Assembly: GCF_043290135.1 (NCBI RefSeq)
Contig: NC_134710.1
Location: forward strand, 206,944,692-207,008,691
Direction: 5' to 3'
Length of the DNA: 64,000 nt
DNA from: Rhipicephalus microplus
Taxonomy: Eukaryota > Arthropoda > Arachnida > Ixodida > Ixodidae
The notes below the pieces were generated by a model. That model saw only the letters and a program-made list of their open reading frames with translations, had not been told where the DNA came from and ran no database searches. Positions 35,185 to 47,694 of this stretch are shown here, piece by piece (position 1 is the first letter of the stretch; the number at the start of each line of letters is the position of its first letter). The translations under genes and the position numbers were made by a program.

Positions 35185-37119
35185 TTGCTCACGGCTGGTT
35201 ATTTTTCACCCACTTTTCTTTCTTCTTATTTACATTCCATTGGTTCTAATAACTTCCCCTGTACATTCCTTGGCATTACTGTCTGTTAGATCTCATTAAT
35301 ATCGTATCAAAACACGGAAAAACGAGCCTTTAGGTATACACCTTTTTCCCTTATAATACACGTATGGAAGTCTTAACCCGAACCTTCCTGACATTTGCTG
35401 CGACTAACGCGACATCCACCAGCGGCCCACAGATCTCCAGAAGAGCAAGCGAAACATACAACGTCACAAATTGTCACCAAGGCATACAACTTACTATAGT
35501 TTTTTTTGTTCTCACAGACACCACCGCACACTTCGTGCGGCACTCTTTGTTTTGTCTGCGTATTGTTCTGTGAAGTCCACACTGCCCACGACTTGTTCAA
35601 TAGCGAAGACGTCCGCGATTCTTGCACGTCAGTTGCTTGATGATACCGTCTTTGCCTGCATGCCAGCCCCTGCCGCGACGGTCTATCATTCCTGTCTTCA
35701 GCTCGATGATTTCCATACTACACGGCGGATGCTTTTCTGTATAGTCATCGCTTGCAGACGATAAGACGTCTTGCATTCGTCTCCGGCATGGACATCTTGT
35801 AGACGTCTCTCTACCACGTCCGAGCAGAGGTGTCCAAGAGACGTCGATATATTTAGGCCGTGCATGTCTATTCCAATATCAAATGGGCACGAAAAAAATG
35901 GAAACGGACGTTCATCAAAAGTTCAATTATGAACTCGGAAGACGAAAATGCCCCAGTGGTGTTACCTAATGTGTATAGAGACATCCAGCCACCGATCCTC
36001 AATGTGAAGCAGATATTTCTGCAGTATCTTTCAGTGTTTCCAAACATAACCAGCGCTGTTATCACCACATATCCCTTATCACTGGCAATGTTGGAGCCGC
36101 AGCATTAATCGGCAAAATGTTGTGCAGCTACCAGCACATCTTTCCCATTTCCGGTTCATCGGCATCGGGCTTCGTTCTTTTTTTCTTTTTACATTCTTAA
36201 CGGCTGAAATACTTCCTTCACGAAAGAAATAAGTGAGGTTGCAACGTTCCCACACTCAGAGCTGCCACACGCAGTTCTCAAATGTCTGACCCATTTTGAG
36301 AGTTCCGTGAAAATCTACTCTCGCTCTCTCCAGAAATTAGCTTTTGTCCCTCGGCACACCTACTATTTTTAGGCGGTGCATTTCTAGCCCGACTACGTTA
36401 GGCTTGAACTAGTTTTGAGACTTCATACTCGAAAAGGTGAAATCTACAGTGCGCATTTGTAGAGACACGCTATGTTCCGCTTTGCCAACTGTAAACTATT
36501 GGAGCAAAGGCTACCCAGGATTTCTTTTTTTAGGGAGTGTGTTGTGCAGCAGAACACCTAACTTTGGAAATTGGTGGTCGCTGTGATTGCCTGTAACTAT
36601 TTAGTATACCCTGAAAAGTTAAATTACCAAAACATTTCATGGTGTAGGGGGTTCACATTCCCTTCCTCTCCCCTCTTTCCTTGCGGCTTTCCGTTTCTGC
36701 TAGCGTGTGACACAGTATTTGTTTTGTTAATCTCACAGCTTTCTGAGCACAGCTAACTTCCAATGAATCAGCTCAGTTATTCTGAATATTGTAGACGCCT
36801 AACCAACAAAGAAAAAATTAAGAGAGAAAAAATCAGCATAAGACACACCCTTTCTGAATTATTTTCGATCTCTCACAATGAATTTTATGAAGCTCAAATT
36901 CAGTAGATGAGCGTGTCATACTTCAAGGGCTATGAAATCATGTGCTATACATGAATGATGGGCAGGTGCGAAGAAATCTGCATCAAGAAATTGCGACGGA
37001 GGAGCCGACGCGCATAGCAGTGCCTGCACGCGGCGTGTGGCTCTGTCAGTACTATTCGACTGCAGCCCCGCCGCTGCGGGCAACGCGGAAGGGATCAGGC
37101 GGCGAGGCGCCGTCACGCC
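35183..37119. other. Unassigned sequence
   Basis: The word 'gacgtc' recurs several times at 35765-35845 within an imperfect local repeat. Nothing else is recognisable. Confidence 0.4.
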
Positions 37120-37300
37120 ACTCAACACTTCTAGTACACTTAGAGGTGTGCGCCGAGGCGATTTCGACCGGCGGCGGCGTGGGGGTCGTTCAGAGTCGGC
37201 GGCGGCGGCGTCGTCGGCGCACGCCGGTTATTTCATCGGCGGCGGCGCGCGGCCAATTTTCATCGGCGGCGGCGGCGCCGGCGGCGCGGAAACCGAAACT
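37120..37300 (+). repeat. CGG-rich dispersed repeat, + orientation
   Basis: It begins tagtacacttagaggtgtgc and continues through (CGG)n-like clusters with 'cggcgcacgccgg' and 'tttcatcggcggcggcg'. The same boundary words occur in reverse orientation at 45710-45840. The open frames across it are artefacts of composition. Confidence 0.65.
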
Positions 37301-39722
37301 AAAAATTCAAAAAGCTGTTCTGGCACAGGTTACTGAATTAGTTGGAATTCAGGGATTTTCATCGAAATAGCACTAATGACACTACACAGATGTGTCGACA
37401 TCACGATGAATGAAAAGCGTTTTGTAAAATAGTTTTTATTTCGCTTTCATAATAAAATACGCGTATTTCAATATATGTCCATGTTCTACCACGAACGTGC
37501 CGCACTTTGCTTGTTTTTTTATTTAAGATGCAGCAGTTTGTTTCTGTTGTTGGCTACGTCATACTTCATGAAACCTTCTTTCATTGAACATTGAGCAAGC
37601 ACCGACGCACGTCACTCAGTTCGCTTTTTCCGAATCAGATCTCACTTTTACTCTGTACGCTGCACACACAAAAAAAGAAGCACCTCTGCTACGAGTTTTC
37701 TTATTGCGATTGTAGAAAACCGCTCTTTTGAGTATCTGTCATGCTTTGAATGTTACTTCCCTTCAAACGAATCGAAATACCTACTTTTCACAATATGAGA
37801 ATGTTTTATGTAGCGGTATAAGATGCGGAATAAAACAAATCTGCGCATTTAGTCAACTAGTCCTCACCGCAGCGTTCAATGAATGAAGTGTAGACATGGG
37901 TGTGGGCGGGGCGGGTGGTGCAAAAGGGGCACTTGATCCCTTCAAGCCACACCAGCACTTGCTACCTACTCGAGCGACACCAACACGACCCCCTCCCTCA
38001 GCCATGATGCAAGTTGAAAAAAAGGGTTTGCTTACCCCCAAGACAAAAACCTGTCGATGGCCATATGTGCAGATGAGAGCAAATGCAATATTTGCTCAGG
38101 TACACAGTCCACACTGGTCACGACCTTGAGGGCCGTTGACCACGCCTGCAGAGAACGTTGACTCCCGACCCCTTTGTGCTCGGTCAGGGAAGGGGAACAC
38201 CCCTTGCAAGTGGGCCCCATTAAAATTTCTCTTAAAAACGTCACAAATAAGAATGCTTGATAAGTGTGTATAAAACATTCAACTTTTAATGTTTTTGTAA
38301 CGTGTACACGTGCTCAATACCCATCAGGTGTATGAGACAATTAAAATCGCAACTGCCACTCTCGAATGGTTCCGGAAAAGACTCAATAGAAGAATGCAAT
38401 TACGAGTGCTGGGAACCTACGTTCGTTTGTCAATTTGATTTCTCGGCATGATTTTAATTGTTATATGAACAAAAATAAAACCTGCAAAATATTAAAACAA
38501 AATGGCTGCTATTGCAAGATGTGTGTCCCCCTTCGTGATTTTTCGAGACTTACGCGTCCGCAAGCCACGTCTGGTGTCACAAACTTGCAAGTACCCCCCC
38601 TCCTCCTCACGACGTCTCCCAATACCCCCCTCCCCAAATAAAAAGGCACCAATGAAGGCCTCCGTAGGCCTCCGTGATTGCCTACTGGCGCACGGTGGGC
38701 CATTTCGGTTGCTAGGACGAACAGTACCGATTTCGACATGCTTTATTGAAGGTGCTGAAGGATCAAGAAAATATCGATTGTTGTAAATTTCTTGAGAGTT
38801 CAATGATAGCTTCTTTGTGATTACCGTAGATTATTGAACCTCACTTTGCGTATAATGCTCCAAGAAAAAAAAATGGTTTCGCCCTGTGTCACTGCAGAGC
38901 AAGAAGCCATCACATGGGCAAGCGTCATTAAGCCTCTATATAACATTGCTAAGGCTCAGCACATATGTACAAATAATTCTCGTTAATTGAACATTGAGTA
39001 TAATCCTTGCTTGGGTTAGTATGTGTGAAACATAAATTTGAAATTTAAAAATTCTCATTGTGGGTTTCTGTGGCAAAGACACATTGATTAAAACGGATGA
39101 TTACGGAGCTACAGCAGAGGTAACATTCGTTATGTTTTTTTTGTTACGGTAATGGTAATGCGTTACCTTTTTTATGTATATATATAACGTGAAGCCGTGA
39201 AACGTTCCCTTTCTTTTATTAGAGTAACGAGTAACGTGTTTAGTTACTTTTTACTGTAACGGATACAACCCTAAATATATAGACTTACAGGAGTGATGTC
39301 GGCCCACACCGTCAGTTGTGGTTGCGGTCTATAGGCTGGCTGTGCACATTACATAGATATATTCCTTTCATCTAGCACGTGATAGTGAAGGTTTGCTCGA
39401 CCATTGATGATTTCGACCTTTGAGGAATACACAACAGCTTCTTAATAATATGCATATCATCCAACAGAAGCGTGCACTTCGTTTCGCTAAAATTTATAGT
39501 CAACGTGAGTGCTGTCGTCACGCCGTATGTTTCAGGTCGAAACTTAGCCTACTCAAAATACCCAAAGATGTCGATCCACCTAGCAACGCGTGGCTACCGG
39601 CTGACGGTTCTGTATGAAAATAGCATCCACAGTGGAGCCTGCCGCATCTGCTGAAATTTTATCGCAACGTTATTATACTGTCACTTCACTGGTATTTTTA
39701 TGTCACTGCCTAGCGCAAAGGC
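37301..39722. other. Unassigned sequence
   Basis: No recognisable gene or element. The small frames at 38435-38803 lie in a C-rich tract and overlap on both strands, so I do not call them. Confidence 0.4.
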
Positions 39723-39967
39723 ACCGCCAATGTGGTTCAGTAGCTAAGGTATACTTAATTGGCTGCCGACCTGCAGGTCACGCGATCGATACCCGCCTGT
39801 GGCGGCTGCATTTTCGATAGAGGCGAAAATGCTGTAGGCCCATGTGTTCAGATTTGGGTGCATGTTACAGAACCCCACGTTGTCATAACTTCTGGAGTCC
39901 TCCACTTCGGCATCTCTCATAATCATATGGTGGTTTTGAAACGTTAAACACAACATATTAATCAATT
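39723..39967 (+). repeat. tRNA-derived SINE, + strand, diverged
   Basis: The head has an A-box-like 'tggttcagtagctaagg' and a B-box-like 'cgatcgatacc'. The body (gcccatgtgttcagatttggg, ctctcataatcatatggtgg) and tail 'ttaatcaatt' match the full-length SINE at 15129-15370. It is about 20% diverged by eye. No clear target duplication was seen. Confidence 0.85.
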
Positions 39968-39990
39968 GCCTTGTGCAAAGCACGCTTGGC

Positions 39991-40255
39991 TGTCTGCGAA
40001 AATTCTAGATTATTTTAGAATCTTCTGATAAGCTTGAGACACCTACGATACTGATGATGTTCGATACCACGGGTATATATAGCGACGTACCTTCACGCAG
40101 ATCATAGTACCGACGACCAATGCTCTAATTACCGCTATCTGCGTAAAGCATGAATTTCTAGTACTTTGTACTTTTCTAGGCACACGTTCACGAAATAAAA
40201 AGTGTCGTCTTGAGGAACCCAAGTACCATATTCTTTGCTGTCGCAACCACGTGGC
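39991..40255 (+). repeat. Possible solo LTR
   Basis: A 265-bp block begins TGTCTGCG and ends near CGTGGCA. It contains a TATA-like tatatata at about 40074-40081 and AATAAA at 40194-40199, an arrangement typical of LTRs. Its start has ttctaga/ttttagaa/ttctgat words resembling inverted nGAAn units. No target duplication was found, so this is tentative. Confidence 0.3.
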
Positions 40256-43200
40256 AATATGGTGAGATGAGAATGGTGAAATTATTGATACAAAACTGTG
40301 ACATGGGGCGTAAGTACACGGCCAAGTTTTATTTAAGATGCATATACCACAAGCTATCTTCTTCTATAGAACCAATATAATGCGGATTTGTTAAATTACT
40401 GTGAAGTTGAATGTCAAGAAAGGAAGAACACGAACTTGGAAAGAGACAGTGGAGACGAAAAGTGATAGGTATCGACGTAAAGTTTGATCAGTCATTCCAC
40501 GCCGAACGTCCAAGACGTTTTGGTGACTACCTCATGTGTATTCGAAAAATGTCGGGCTGATTTACTCCATGAAAGCAGTCTATTGCGAAAATGTTTTGCA
40601 GAGAAAAATGGTTTTGGTCATTTATATATGTGACCAAAATACCGGCTATAGGCTGGGCCCTATATCGAGTCCTAAGATAAAAGCACATTTACTGAGCGAG
40701 TCTATATAGGCTCCATTTATTTTGCCAACCTGTGGTTCCGAATATTAAAAACCTTCTACTATGGCGTGCCTTGTTGTCGTATTGACGTTCCGGCTTGTAA
40801 AGCCGAACAATTTATTTTTCAAATGATAAAACTGTTCATATCTCCCCCTCCCCGGAACTCATTCTAGGTCCTTTGATAAACACCAGTCATCTATCTTTAA
40901 AAAATGCTTGGATATCAACTATTCATAACTCTCATTTAAGGATGTGGAAATGAAATGACCTTCACTAAATGACCAATGAGGTGAAATATTAACATTTGCG
41001 TGCTTGTGTGCGTGTGTCTGTAGATGTTAAGATCGGCCTCCCTGGCTGGGCACCGCTTGGACGCGGGGGATGATTGCAGCTAAGCCTACCCTGATTTGTT
41101 CCGGGTCAATGCTGTCGAGGTGCGCCCAAAGTGGGAAGAACACAAAAGTCATACTTCGAATTCTTTAGGGCTGTTGGCTCCCCTCATCAAAAACTCTTTG
41201 GACACGCCTGACTGACGATGGCCTAGGAAGAGCTGTTTGAAATCGAGGCTGCTTGATTTGTTCGACGTGCCACGAGACGCGCTTGGGATCCGTCGTCAGG
41301 TATGTTTCCCACACTCTGTGGTGCTTGGAAGTCTTCCATTCCCTCAAGCCCTAGCCTGCCTAGCACTGCAGACCCTATTCTGCACGTGCGATGCAATGTC
41401 ATTGCACTGTGCTGTGTTGTGCGTATTATTGCACTGTGACCTACGTTGTGTTTCTCTCTCACCGTGTGGCGAACTGAACATGCATTCTCTCTCTTTCCTG
41501 GGTTGAAAAGAAGGCAGTATTTGACTTTTTCTCGCTTTCTCCCTCTCTCGTTCTTTTATCTTTATTCGCTGCGCCCTGCGCTCCCTGCTGGGCTGCAGAA
41601 ATTAGGCGCCTTCTTCTAACCACTACCCCCCCCCCACCCCCGCCCCCAGTACGGCGGACTGAGATGAAGACGACAATAGACCTCTACCGGGGACGTCACC
41701 GCGTGACGTCACCGGTGCACGTGCAAGGCGGTGGTTGGCAAAACACTCCTGCCGGTGCCTGTGTGGGTGCAGTCGCTCGTGCTTGGGGCAATTTTTTCTT
41801 TTTTTTTGAAAGCCTAATCTTCATCTCACAATGGCAACATTAGCTGTGGCATGTGTCAGAGAACATCTAGGTGTGTGATAAAGTGCGTGATGAAATGTTC
41901 GCTACGCTGGCCGGCTGGCTGTTTATCTACGAGAAGTGAACACACGTGGCGGTCTGTGCGAGGAACAGCGGCATCTTCTTTGAAAATGTGCAGTGTTGAC
42001 GGTGGCGTGTAGTGTGCGTTAAAAGGCATCGACAATATTGGTTCATCTTTACAGACGGTAAAATTCGGAATATTGTGCATGGTGTGTGCAGTGTGAATAA
42101 TGCGATGCGTCCTGTTTGCGAAAACACTGGTATTCGTTGTGGGTCGGTTTCAGTATCAGATTGTCGATATAACTTTACGATCTGACATTTTAGTCAAGGT
42201 AAAAAGGCATTTGACGCGATTATCCGCGAGTGGGTACATCTCAACGTATGCGTGGCTTGCAGAAAAATAAAAGTACATTATCTCCTGGTGATATATACGA
42301 CTACGCATGAGCTATAAGCATGTTGTAGCATTGCCGAATCTGCATATATGCTTCACCACGGCTATAACTCGTAATATCGGATACCTGATATGTGTTAATG
42401 GAAACAGCGAAGATTTTGGTTTCTCATCTACTTTGTACTTTTACGACTCGATCCTTATGAAGTGAAAATGCGCGTTAGAAGTTTGTGTATCAGGCCTAAA
42501 GGAGCGATAGGTACGAAAGACGTTATAGGTGTCTAATGCAGCAAGGTAACTGTGCCAGATAATATTATATATAATATCAAGATGTCGGGTATTACATAAC
42601 ATGAATTTTTACTAGGTTATTGAGAAACGCAGCGGCAGAACTTCACTTTGATTTTCACGAGGATATATTAACCTCAGTCTAAGCAACGGAAAGAAGTGGT
42701 GTTTTTTTCATTCATCTCCGATGAGACTTTTGGGCAATGAGTGAGAATCTTATCCGTGACTTTGCGCACAGCAGCTCAAAACAATGTTGCTGCCAATGCT
42801 GTACCTCGTATTGCACATGCCACGATGGAAATAGAGTAAGTTTACAGCCATGCCATGCAAATGTTTCTCAAAGAGCCAGTAATCGTGTACATTAAAAAGG
42901 TTCGCTTTCAAAAAAGATCAGATTTTTTTTATGGCTATCATCTACATAGGTGAAGCCCACTGCATGTTAGTCGCGTCTCTCAGTACTCTAAACAGTTTCT
43001 CCGTCCATCCAACTGCGATGAGCAAATTTCCACACTATGGGCAGTAACCCTTCAGTGACCCCCTTCTTTCAAAAGCTGTAACTTTAGAACATAGAAATGT
43101 AGAAATTTCTGTCGAAAGAATGCAGACAAGCAGCTCTGCTATGCACAAAGATGCCACCGGAGGAACTTTCTTGCCAACCAGCACCTGTTTCGAGAGAGGG

Positions 43201-43320
43201 TGTAGGGGGCGGGGTGCCCGCAGTGACGTCACACTGTTTACAAAAAGGGAGAGGTCTATTCCTTTGGACTGCCCTGAACTGAATGGACATGCAGTCTGTC
43301 AGTTTACAGTGATCTGCACG
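40256..43320. other. Unassigned sequence
   Basis: A CT-rich tract lies at 41450-41570, a C-run at 41625-41647, and a CRE-like palindromic pair (gacgtcaccgcgtgacgtc) at about 41693-41711. No gene is recognisable. Confidence 0.4.
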
Positions 43321-43547
43321 GTGGCTTTCTTGTAAGGTTTGTTTTTCAACCAAAAACTCTTGTTCACAGACTGCTTTTCTTTCTCATTTTGAGCCCGCGA
43401 GTACAACAAAATGTCACCTCTCCAAGTTCTAGCGAAGGCACGCGAGTACAACAAGATCTCAAAAAGGGGAATGGCAAAAATGAAATGAGCGAGAAAAGCA
43501 GTCTGTGAACGAGAGTTTTGAAAAACTAACCTTACAGAAAAGCTGCC
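43321..43547. mobile_element. Foldback element, about 68-bp inverted arms
   Basis: Left arm 43321-43390 and right arm 43480-43547 are imperfect reverse complements (for example ttcacagactgcttttct against agaaaagcagtctgtgaa). The 90-bp centre holds a direct repeat gcgagtacaacaa(a/g)at. There is no coding sequence. It looks like a small MITE or foldback transposon. Confidence 0.7.
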
Positions 43548-45709
43548 TTGCAGATTATTGCAAATTGTCCATTGTTTTCTCCTGCAGAGAATTTTAGGAA
43601 GACCAGGGCTTAAAACGCGAGCACAGAGACGCTCTGATACAGCTCTCAGAAGCTCCCATCAAGCTTCCATGATGCTACCATCAACATATAGTATTACGCT
43701 ACCTTTAGTGTGTAAATAGTGTATATAAACGTTCCTCTTATCAGCCCCGGCTACTCTGCTCGACTTCCACCAGAGACTTGGCTAGCTCCTTCGAATACAT
43801 CACGAGCAAGCGAAATGGCATGGAGTTGTAGAGGCGAAAATGTGCAACATCACATCGCTTTTATTACGTGACATATTCGTTCTCCGCTGCATTCCCCCGG
43901 TCGTGTCCGCAGATAACGTTCCAGTTTTTATAGCGAAGACACACCGTTGATTGCGGTCACATCATTGAATATCAATTAGACAGCGGTTGCATTATTTATT
44001 TGCAAATTACTTCACCATAAAGTATGGTGAAGTAATTTATTACTTGGCCACCTGAGGAGCTTTCTAACTTTACTTACTGTTTATCAAGACCTGAATATAA
44101 TGTTAAGATTTATTTTGTTGATTCTGAGCATTACCTTCGCAACAGAAGTACATCACCACTGCCCGCAACAATTATTATTCATCTTTCCCAGTGCCTGTAG
44201 GTCCGTTGAAGTTACGTGATGAAAATATGTTTGCTGGACTACGTCATATATGACATGCCGCTTAAGTGTCTGTCTCCGCATTATTGACGAATCCAGCCGT
44301 CTCTTGTAAACTTTCTGCTGGCAAGTTTTTAAAATTTTGTTATTTTTAAAACTGGTGGCCTCAGACAAGCTTAATACGCCTCTGCTCACCACTGGATAGC
44401 GTTGTTACGCGCGGCGCCTGGGCTGACGGGGGAGAGAGGCGTTCTTTGTTCATCAAACAAGTCACCAAAGGGCTGCCAGCCCGCTGTCCGCCGTGTTTTG
44501 TCCATCTTAGCCGGGAAGTGAGGTGGCATTCCGACACCATAAGACGTTCGACGAGACGACCACAATGGTTTCTTGGCGTCACAGGTCCAATGTGATGACC
44601 ACGCCCCAATCAAAGACGTCGACTTGAGCGAGTGTGAGCGGCACCGTAAGAAATGGTGTGTGTGTCCCGTGATTCAACAGCACATTCTGGACCCATTACC
44701 TGATTTAGTCAAAACGCACACTTTATAATGAGCCACCCAGCTCATTCGCAAGAGATCTCTCACCCTGTCTGTACAGAACGTAATAAATCCTCTGTTAAGT
44801 TTGCCATCCTACTCCTGAGTGCACATGCGTTTTCTTTTCTGTCTCTCTACACCCCCCTTCTTGCCCCTATTTCTCCACCCCCAGAGCGGGGCAGCAAACC
44901 GGATGCCAAGATCTGGTTGATCCCCCAGCCTTCCTTTCTCTCTCTTGCCATATTACTGTTTTGGCATCTTCATCCCGGATATCTGATGCCTGAAAAGGCC
45001 GGTACCAACGGAGGTTAAAGAATAAAACAGTTGGTGAATATTTTCTGCAGCATGTTGAGACGCTGCATATGAGTGGTCATCTTCGAAAATCATCAACTTT
45101 AACACCACGGACAGGTGATGATATACCCTGAGTAGGTTCGAGCATGTATTATGCATCGACGCTTTTAATCTCCATTAAACTTCTCCCTTTCGATTTCATC
45201 CTTCGGGGCTTTGTGTAGTCCTTCACCTAACACACTGCATTCGTGCTGCACTGCTACTACTTCATTTCTTCTGTATATACGTCCTGTTTCGGGCACGATC
45301 ACAGGCTGTCATCTTGGACTGATAATGACGCCGTTTTGCATCTATATAAATATTCGAATAGTGCTACGGTGAACTCGCATGCATCAACACGCTGGGCCAG
45401 TACATTCAACGTCGTATGACCATAATCATTGCTAATTACGACAATTTAAACCCAGCAAAAATTGTTTTAAGCCTAATATGGCAGCGTCTATGCTTTACTG
45501 TAACTGTTACATTTATTTTTTGTCAATTTGTCCAATATATCATTTTATGCAGCGGCCGCAGAACTTGTGCAGCTGTTCATAGTGATACTCTCGGTCTCTG
45601 AAGCTGGATGAAGATAACTAAGAAGCCTGGTTTATACTGGCTACATAAAATGTGAAACGAAGCTATAAATTAAGATGAAAAAGAAAAAGACAAATCTGTG
45701 AAAAGTCAG
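43548..45709. other. Mostly unassigned, with one perfect palindrome
   Basis: 44004-44038 is a perfect hairpin with 16-bp arms (aaattacttcaccata and its complement) and a 3-base loop. Elsewhere there are isolated TATA-like (about 43721) and AATAAA-like words but nothing I can assign. Confidence 0.5.
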
Positions 45710-45840
45710 TATTGGCGCATAAATGGCGCGCCGATTTCGCGGATGAAAATTATTGGCGGCGGCGGCGGCGACGCGGTGAAAACTCTCGGCGGCGGCGCGC
45801 CGACCAGTCGGCGCACAGCTCTAAGTACACTCTATCCAAA
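45710..45840 (-). repeat. CGG-rich dispersed repeat, - orientation
   Basis: Read on the - strand, 'gtacttagagctgtgcgccg' matches the start of the repeat at 37120, followed by CCG/CGG clusters. The frame across it is a composition artefact. Confidence 0.65.
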
Positions 45841-46300
45841 GTGATGAAAAGTTTTGGATTTTGGATTGTTGCTCTGGTGGCTTGTGCAGTGTTTTAGAAT
45901 AATTTTTCTTCACTGTTGGTAGCATTAGGTCTATGGTTGGTAGCCCTTCAACCAATTTTCTTCGACGCTTGGGGAATCTATAGGTCCAGCATGGCCGATA
46001 ATTTTTTGCTACAATCAAATACACCCTCCAAAGAGCAACAAAAAACGGTCCAAAAACATGCATGGCGCATCGGCCTCAGCTGCTCAGATCCTGAATCAGA
46101 ACTTCCCATTCCTCCCAAACACCCTTCGCTCCCGGTAATATCAATGTATTTGGATGATCAACTGATACATAAAGTGAACAAAATATGACTTCTAGGCCCC
46201 AACAATTCTCAATCGCAACTCCAGAAAACGCTTTTTGTGCTGGAAACACTGGTGAAAAAACTAAGACGGCTACGCCTAATTATAGTGGCTAGAAGATAGA

Positions 46301-46644
46301 AGTGTGGCAGCTTGGGCTAGTTGGTATGGCATGACGTTAGTTATAGTGCGAGCACTAAACGACGACACAGAGACAAGAAGAACACGAAGGACACGAGCGC
46401 TAAGTTCCAACTGAGTTTATTGCGCAGAGCGCGAAAATATATAGAGGAGACAGTAACCATGTGACAAAAACCATATGGCACAAAGAGCAGAACATGAGTA
46501 AGAGAAAAACGAAAAACAAAAACACAGAAAAAAGGCAAAAAAATTTATAAGGAAACGAAACAGAAAAGTAAAGATAATATAACTACTTGCGCGCACCGAA
46601 ACCTTCGAGGAAGTGTGGCAGCTTGGGCTAGTTGGTATGGCATG
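46301..46644 (-). repeat. PLE-associated direct repeats
   Basis: gtgtggcagcttgggctagt and the following 13 bases occur at 46301-46333 and again at 46612-46644, 311 bp apart in the same orientation. The second copy abuts the 3' part of the older PLE. Penelope-like elements often carry such partial tandem ends (pseudo-LTRs; family knowledge). Confidence 0.55.
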
Positions 46645-46993
46645 GCGCTATAACTATTGTCAGGCTTCGAGGAACCTTAGTTCCCTCTCGCACAGGGACA
46701 CGGAGGGCTTGCTAATGCAAGGCACCTGTTCGCGGGTCATCTGCGCGGCCTCGACAATGACTCGGATGCGCTCGTCTTTGTGCTTGTACAGCGTCGCTGT
46801 GTCCTTGAAAAGGGGCACACAATTGTTCTCAGTGCACTGCTGAGCAAAAAAACCATCTTTCCAGTTTCTAACATTGTTAGCCTGTTCTCTCAGCGGATTG
46901 TTCAGACACCTTCTGGTCGTTTCGACATAACAAGCACCGCATGAAAGGGGGTCCTATAGACAACTTCCCGGGAGCATGCCGCATACCTGCTTC
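46645..46993 (-). pseudogene. Older Penelope-like element, GIY-YIG part (downstream half)
   Basis: The - strand translation across frameshifts gives HGSRYAACSREVVYRTPFHA and VSKRPEGV, then ENRLTMLETGKMV-type wording. This resembles the end of a PLE with its GIY-YIG nuclease. It continues the fragment at 50209-50640; the younger PLE lies between the two halves, with the 13-mer catgttgaactct at both joints. Confidence 0.65.
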
Positions 46994-47007
46994 CATGTTG
47001 AACTCTT

Positions 47008-47694
47008 TTTAGAAAATTGAAATTGCTCCAGCCACAGTTCAAATAGAGCCCGACGTTTCGAGACCGACTCGGTCCCTTCCTCAGGGGGTGACTGTCTTGG
47101 TCATGGAAGTGTCGTCGCGTCGTGTTCTCTCACCATGGCTCCGGCTTTCCCTTTCCACCACGTTTCGGAGACCGTGAACGTACACCGAAGGCATTGTTCC
47201 CAGCGAGCGGTTCACGTTGGCAGGCGTATGCTGAATGTGCCAAGACTCGAGCAGGAGCCTCTTTCCCAAATTCCGTTCTGTTTCAATAACAGAAGCGCCG
47301 TCTAAGTCAATTTTATGGTCGTGCTTCTCGCAGTGCTCCGCCAGAGCGCTACGTTGCACTTCCATCTTCCTGATGTCGTTCTTGTGTTGGCACATTCTTT
47401 CCGGGAAACACTTGCTCTCGCCTATGTAGCTGGCTGGACACCCAGAACACGACACTTTGTAGACAACGCCCGGGTGTAGCTCCCTCGGAGGTCGGTCTTT
47501 CGGCCGCGGTAGCAAGCGAGCGAGCGTCGAAACAGGTTTATGGATTACCGTGACCCCGGCTTTTCCTAGGACTCTCGAGAGCTGTTCACTTATGCCCGGC
47601 CCATATGGAATGGCGACGCGGTTGTTTGGAGTCTTCGTTTCTCTCGTGTGCGGTGGTGTGGCCAGGGCGGAAAGGGGGTCGGGCGGTGTGTCGC
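47008..47694 (-). repeat. PLE 687-bp inverted repeat, left copy
   Basis: It covers the 3' end of the element including the GIY-YIG coding end, the stop codon and the hammerhead-like motif. It pairs with 49460-50146. Confidence 0.93.
47049..47087 (-). ncRNA. Hammerhead-ribozyme-like motif, copy 1
   Basis: On the - strand the CTGAGGA core overlaps the TGA stop codon of the long PLE frame. A 7-bp hairpin, GAAA and a GTC site follow, as in copy 2. Hammerhead motifs are known from PLEs (family knowledge). Here stem III has no loop and one extra A follows the core, so activity is uncertain. Confidence 0.5.

Noticed and set aside
36942..37370. 142-codon frame rich in Arg, Ala and Gly
   Set aside because: Produced by the CGG-rich repeat; the same repeat in reverse orientation at 45.7 kb gives unrelated frames.
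41206..41260. Second hammerhead candidate (ctgacgatgg … gaaatcgagg)
   Set aside because: CUGANGA and GAAA are present but stem II pairs poorly and no GUH site fits; treated as chance.
41693..41711. CRE-like palindromic pair gacgtc…gacgtc as a regulatory element
   Set aside because: No gene nearby to regulate and such words occur by chance in CpG-containing repeats.
44728..45018. 96-codon + strand frame with hydrophobic segments
   Set aside because: C/T-rich tract gives Ser/Pro/Leu codons; no recognisable protein, and it may be part of an old LTR that I cannot delimit.
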